The position numbers were made by a program, and so were the translations under genes. This document shows, in pieces, positions 6,385-8,752 of a DNA stretch of 8,752 nucleotides. Under the pieces are notes generated by a model. That model had not been told where the DNA came from, did no database searches, and was given only the letters and a program-made list of their open reading frames with translations. The stretch spans positions 1 to 8,752 of the forward strand of contig CAZOEL010000140.1 in NCBI GenBank assembly GCA_964578835.1, read 5' to 3'. The number at the start of each line of letters is the position of its first letter. Positions within the stretch are counted from its first letter, which is position 1. This DNA is from CAZOEL01 sp964578835 (GTDB lineage Bacteria; Desulfobacterota; Syntrophobacteria; Syntrophobacterales; Syntrophobacteraceae).

Positions 6385-6933
6385 CTACGTGACCAAGCTC
6401 AGGTACTTTTCTATGACTTCTTTCCGCACGCTTTTCCCAGTTTCTACGTAATAGTCGTAGAGCAGTGTGATCAGCCTGGCTTTCTTTCCTGGTTCGAGGA
6501 AGGCATTCTTCCTTACAAGTCCATCTTCTATCCACTCGATGATCTGCTGGAGAGCATCAGCATCAATGCAATGCGGTGTTGCTGAAATTGGGAAGCCTCC
6601 ATCTTTCTTGATCGCGCCCTTTCCCGTTAAGATCCATTCCAGATCTCCCTTGAGGTTTTCAGCCTCAGCAGCAATCTTTTCTCCCTGCCTTTGAATCCTG
6701 AAGAGCTCTTCGCCTCGACTCACCAATTCTTCATAGGATTTGTTGAGGGCTTTGCTCATGGCCCTCCTCACATCCTCAGAGCCATCCGTTCTCCTTTTCA
6801 GGATGTCGTTGAGGTAGGATGGAGATATGCCGGAGGCATTGGCGAGTCTGACCTGAAAGCCTCGAGCCGGTTTAGCTCCGAGGATCTCCAGCACGGCAAG
6901 TCTAAAGTATTCTGCAATCGGTTCTCTTCTCAT
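6385..6933 (-). CDS. XRE/CI-like transcriptional regulator, 182 aa
   Basis: Probable DNA-binding repressor. Residues about 24-60 (GFQVRLANASGISPSYLNDILKRRT) are a helix-turn-helix of the XRE type, and SKALNKSYEELVSRGEEL is the helix that usually follows. LEWILTGKG (98-106) resembles the W-(L/I)-L-T-G-x-G linker found in phage CI-like repressors, but the C-terminal 70 residues (ALQQIIEWIEDGL to KYLSLV) are helical and lack an S24/LexA peptidase, so SOS self-cleavage is not expected. ATG 6933 is preferred; TTG 6942 adds three residues and has no better binding site (GGGG sits close to the ATG). It diverges from the exonuclease gene, and a palindrome at 7003-7017, some 70 bp upstream, is a candidate operator for autoregulation. 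Confidence 0.85.
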   Translation of the reverse strand: MRREPIAEYFRLAVLEILGAKPARGFQVRLANASGISPSYLNDILKRRTDGSEDVRRAMSKALNKSYEELVSRGEELFRIQRQGEKIAAEAENLKGDLEWILTGKGAIKKDGGFPISATPHCIDADALQQIIEWIEDGLVRKNAFLEPGKKARLITLLYDYYVETGKSVRKEVIEKYLSLVT

Positions 6934-7002
6934 GCACCCCAAGATACGGAATGCACGTAAGAAATAAAATTCAAGGAAAACGTAGCTAATCCGATAGGTA
7001 TA

Positions 7003-7017
7003 TACGTTATTAACGTA
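7003..7017. promoter_or_regulatory. Palindromic candidate operator TACGTTATTAACGTA
   Basis: Seven-base arms TACGTTA and TAACGTA are perfect reverse complements around one central base. An extra half-site AACGTA lies at 6979-6984. It is in the divergent region 70 bp upstream of the XRE start, as expected for a dimeric repressor's own operator. No convincing -35/-10 pair could be tied to it. Confidence 0.5.
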
Positions 7018-7063
7018 CAGTATCTTATGCGTTCACTGCCTATAGCGACGGAGCGGGAGAACT

Positions 7064-7101
7064 GACTCAGGTAAAAGAAGATGCATAGCATCCTTTGAGT
7101 C
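7064..7101. repeat. Nested inverted repeat in the divergent region
   Basis: Outer arms GACTCA (7064-7069) and TGAGTC (7096-7101) enclose inner arms GATGC (7080-7084) and GCATC (7088-7092) with a 3-nt loop. GG and CC beside the outer arms can lengthen the stem. It could fold as a two-tier hairpin in RNA or serve as a protein site. It codes for no evident peptide. Confidence 0.4.
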
Positions 7102-7132
7102 GCGATCAGCTTATCCATGCATATTCACGATA

Positions 7133-7165
7133 TTGACGTGGGATTCGGCAGGGATCTTATCCTGC
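7133..7165 (+). promoter_or_regulatory. Possible promoter with operator for the exonuclease gene
   Basis: TTGACG (7133-7138, five of six of the -35 consensus) is followed after a long 19-nt spacer by TATCCT (7158-7163). The -10 candidate is embedded in an imperfect palindrome, GCAGGGAT-CTT-ATCCTGC (7148-7165), with one bulged G. It lies about 90 bp upstream of the start at 7254. The spacing is poor, so this is tentative. The rest of the 6934-7253 region shows no gene. Confidence 0.25.
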
Positions 7166-7253
7166 ACAAGGCAAGTACTGACAGAATGTTGTCGTTGAGG
7201 TGTGAAATAGCGTTCTAGGAGTATTAAGCCATTTATTGGTGGGAGGAGTCGTG

Positions 7254-8069
7254 ATGAATTTAGTGGAAGCCGTTCTCGATTCGTTAAGCCATGCCAGGTT
7301 GAAGAGATTGTCGGATTCCTTCAACGCCAAACCAGAAGATTTACGCAGAAGCGTGAGTATTCGAGAGGCTATCTCAGCAACACCGAAGCTATCAGAACGA
7401 GATTTGCTCGGATGCTTGAATGTAGAAGAACTAAAGGAGCTCTGCAAATTATACAAGTTGCCTTCAAGAGGCAGACGGCCCGAATTGGTTCGTGCGCTTC
7501 TGGATGAACAAGAGAGGAAATCGAAAGGAACAGCTCCTGACCCTGAGGACGGGCGGCGCGGCATAAAAGCAGATCATTTCGTAGCAATAGATTTCGAAAC
7601 AGCCAACCAATCACGTGACAGCGCATGTGCGGTGGCTCTTGTCACCGTTAGAAGTGGTAAGATCCTGGCTCGATCTCAGTTCTTAATCAAACCGCCAGGC
7701 AGCGCCTTTACTAATACGCGCATCAATGGGATCTCACTGGAAGATGTCAAGAATGCTCCCACCTTTGAGGAAATCTGGCCGGAAATATTGCCAAAGATAG
7801 AGAGAGCCGAATTTCTTGCAGCCCACAATGCTTCTTTTGACCGTTCAGTTCTTGACGTCTGCTGCAGAAAATATGGACTGGCGCCACCAGCGAAACCCTT
7901 TGAATGTACAGTGAAATGGGCGCGGAAGGTTTGGAATCTCATGCCGACTAAACTGCCCGATGTTTGCCGATTCTTCGATATACCCCTTATACATCACGAT
8001 GCTCTTTCAGACGCTGAAGCCTGTGCAAAGATCATGATCAAAATAAAAGAAGAAACCTTGAAGCATTAA
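7254..8069 (+). CDS. SAP-domain DEDDh 3'-5' exonuclease, 271 aa
   Basis: DnaQ-like exonuclease that would remove nucleotides from 3' ends of DNA or RNA. The catalytic set is complete: D113 and E115 in VAIDFETAN, D196 in HNASFD, H248 and D253 in HHDALSDAEA. In front is an unidentified segment (SLSHARLKRLSDSFN, 11-24) and then a SAP-like helix-extended-helix (about 53-83, LNVEELKELCKLYKLPSRGRRPELVRALL), a fold that usually binds DNA. A charged linker joins the halves. No polymerase or BRCT domain is attached, so it is a stand-alone enzyme rather than the replicative epsilon subunit. The ATG at 7254 is chosen because GGAGGAG (7242-7248) stands 5 nt before it; an in-frame TTG at 7236 is upstream of that site. 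It diverges from the XRE gene and precedes the cysteine-rich gene by 60 nt. Confidence 0.9.
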   Translation: MNLVEAVLDSLSHARLKRLSDSFNAKPEDLRRSVSIREAISATPKLSERDLLGCLNVEELKELCKLYKLPSRGRRPELVRALLDEQERKSKGTAPDPEDGRRGIKADHFVAIDFETANQSRDSACAVALVTVRSGKILARSQFLIKPPGSAFTNTRINGISLEDVKNAPTFEEIWPEILPKIERAEFLAAHNASFDRSVLDVCCRKYGLAPPAKPFECTVKWARKVWNLMPTKLPDVCRFFDIPLIHHDALSDAEACAKIMIKIKEETLKH

Positions 8070-8075
8070 ACGAAT

Positions 8076-8095
8076 GAGCCCGAAAGGCTTTCTTT
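8076..8095 (+). terminator. Weak terminator-like hairpin between exonuclease and Cys-rich gene
   Basis: GAGCC and GGCTT (one G-T pair) flank the loop CGAAA and are followed by TCTTTC. The stem is short, so it would at most attenuate transcription into the next gene. Confidence 0.25.
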
Positions 8096-8129
8096 CCCGA
8101 TGACCGCTCATGGACGAAGAGGAGTTGAA

Positions 8130-8729
8130 ATGGCAGAATACCCCGAGCAAATCAAAATGATCCGCTGTATCGTTAGGTTTAACCATGAATGGTACAGTAA
8201 TCTCCTTGGAGAAAACGATGAAGAATGCCTCCTTAGCATTAAGGACGCCCTGGATGGCAGAAACGCCAAGCTCTACAAGAACCTGATAGGTGGCTTCAAG
8301 TATGTTGGCGGCAGTGACTATGTCAATGAGACGGTATGGGAACAGATGAATCCGAAGCCAACCTACCATCGTTTGAAAGAAGATCTCAAAGCACCCAAGT
8401 GTCCCAAGCTGCATTCATTCACTAATTTTAATAACTGTGGGTATAGCAAGAGCAAAAGGACATGTAATGAGCCGCAGTTCTTCAGTAAATGTCCTTTGCC
8501 ACGCTATAATATGAGAAATGGCAAGCTAAACCAAATGGTCTTCTCAGTATACCTCTTCCTTCGTGATCGCTGTGATGGAGATTTCCCAAGCTTTGTAAAA
8601 GGGATCTTTGGCTCTCCTCAGCAGCAAGAAAAGCTCAGTGAAGAAGAACTGCGGGCGGCAATTGGAAACTTCGTAGGCGAATTGGATCAAATATTTAATG
8701 GGTGCGGCTCTTTTGGAACGACGGATTGA
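8130..8729 (+). CDS. Cysteine-rich protein of unknown function, 199 aa
   Basis: I do not recognise a named family. The N-terminal half is mixed and polar with aromatic residues (IRCIVRFNHEWYSNLLG). The middle has four evenly spaced cysteines, C91, C103, C112 and C121 (spacings 12, 9, 9), the last in FFSKCPLPRYNMRNGKLNQ, which suggests a zinc site or an iron-sulfur cluster. A hydrophobic helix follows (MVFSVYLFLRDRC), then an acidic helical tail. The spacing does not match the endonuclease III cluster (C-x6-C-x2-C-x5-C). The ATG at 8130 is chosen because GAGGAG ends 5 nt before it; an in-frame ATG at 8100 has no such site. The gene is complete, with its TGA at 8727-8729. It lies 60 nt behind the exonuclease gene and is probably co-transcribed, which hints at nucleic-acid-related work. 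Confidence 0.8.
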   Translation: MAEYPEQIKMIRCIVRFNHEWYSNLLGENDEECLLSIKDALDGRNAKLYKNLIGGFKYVGGSDYVNETVWEQMNPKPTYHRLKEDLKAPKCPKLHSFTNFNNCGYSKSKRTCNEPQFFSKCPLPRYNMRNGKLNQMVFSVYLFLRDRCDGDFPSFVKGIFGSPQQQEKLSEEELRAAIGNFVGELDQIFNGCGSFGTTD

Positions 8730-8752
8730 AACGCTCAGGCAACCTTCTCAAG

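Noticed and set aside
6259..6585. Plus-strand open frame of 108 codons starting MQNRYLMVDTSRL
   Set aside because: Two thirds of it lie antisense to the well-supported XRE regulator, and it has no binding site or recognisable motif.
6930..7118. Minus-strand frame in the divergent spacer (MDKLIATQRMLC)
   Set aside because: It runs across the candidate operator into the XRE start in another frame, with no binding site.
1..8752. CRISPR arrays, tRNA or rRNA genes
   Set aside because: No regularly spaced repeats, cloverleaf-like segments or rRNA-like stretches were seen on reading through both strands.

Overview
The window looks like a stretch of a bacterial chromosome from the Desulfobacterota / former Deltaproteobacteria. 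This is an inference, resting mainly on the integration host factor alpha gene, whose core (GEDVLISGFGKFCV and FKCSGVLREKIN) is of the type I associate with that group. The SDR plus acyl-CoA ligase pair also fits an anaerobic degrader. The region is gene-dense but patchy, with a mobile element, a decayed remnant and several orphan genes around one metabolic operon.

Layout. (a) 188-1739 is a complete ISKra4-type insertion sequence with one minus-strand transposase, perfect 24-bp terminal inverted repeats and a 9-bp target duplication; it split a small reading frame. (b) 1740-2071 holds what may be a degraded minus-strand transposase fragment and a pair of overlapping inverted repeats. (c) 2072-2602 is an unrecognised minus-strand coiled-coil protein with a C-terminal cysteine knuckle, preceded by a clear sigma-70 type promoter. 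(d) 2916-3629 holds a DUF309 protein and IHF alpha on the plus strand. (e) 3754-6186 is a tight two-gene operon: an SDR oxidoreductase and an AMP-forming acyl-CoA ligase. (f) 6187-6384 is a spacer with small hairpins between convergent genes. (g) 6385-6933 is a minus-strand XRE/CI-like regulator. A 320-bp divergent intergenic region with a 15-bp near-perfect palindrome separates it from (h), a SAP-domain/DEDDh 3'-5' exonuclease (7254-8069) and a cysteine-rich orphan protein (8130-8729).

How the genes work together. The SDR and ligase probably act in one pathway: the ligase activates a carboxylic acid to its CoA thioester and the SDR oxidises or reduces a hydroxy/keto group, but the substrate cannot be read from sequence. 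The XRE regulator, exonuclease and cysteine-rich protein form the most intriguing group: a repressor-like gene diverging from a nuclease and a protein of unknown fold is an arrangement seen in accessory or genome-defence loci. That link is inference from position only; nothing in the sequence proves the three cooperate.
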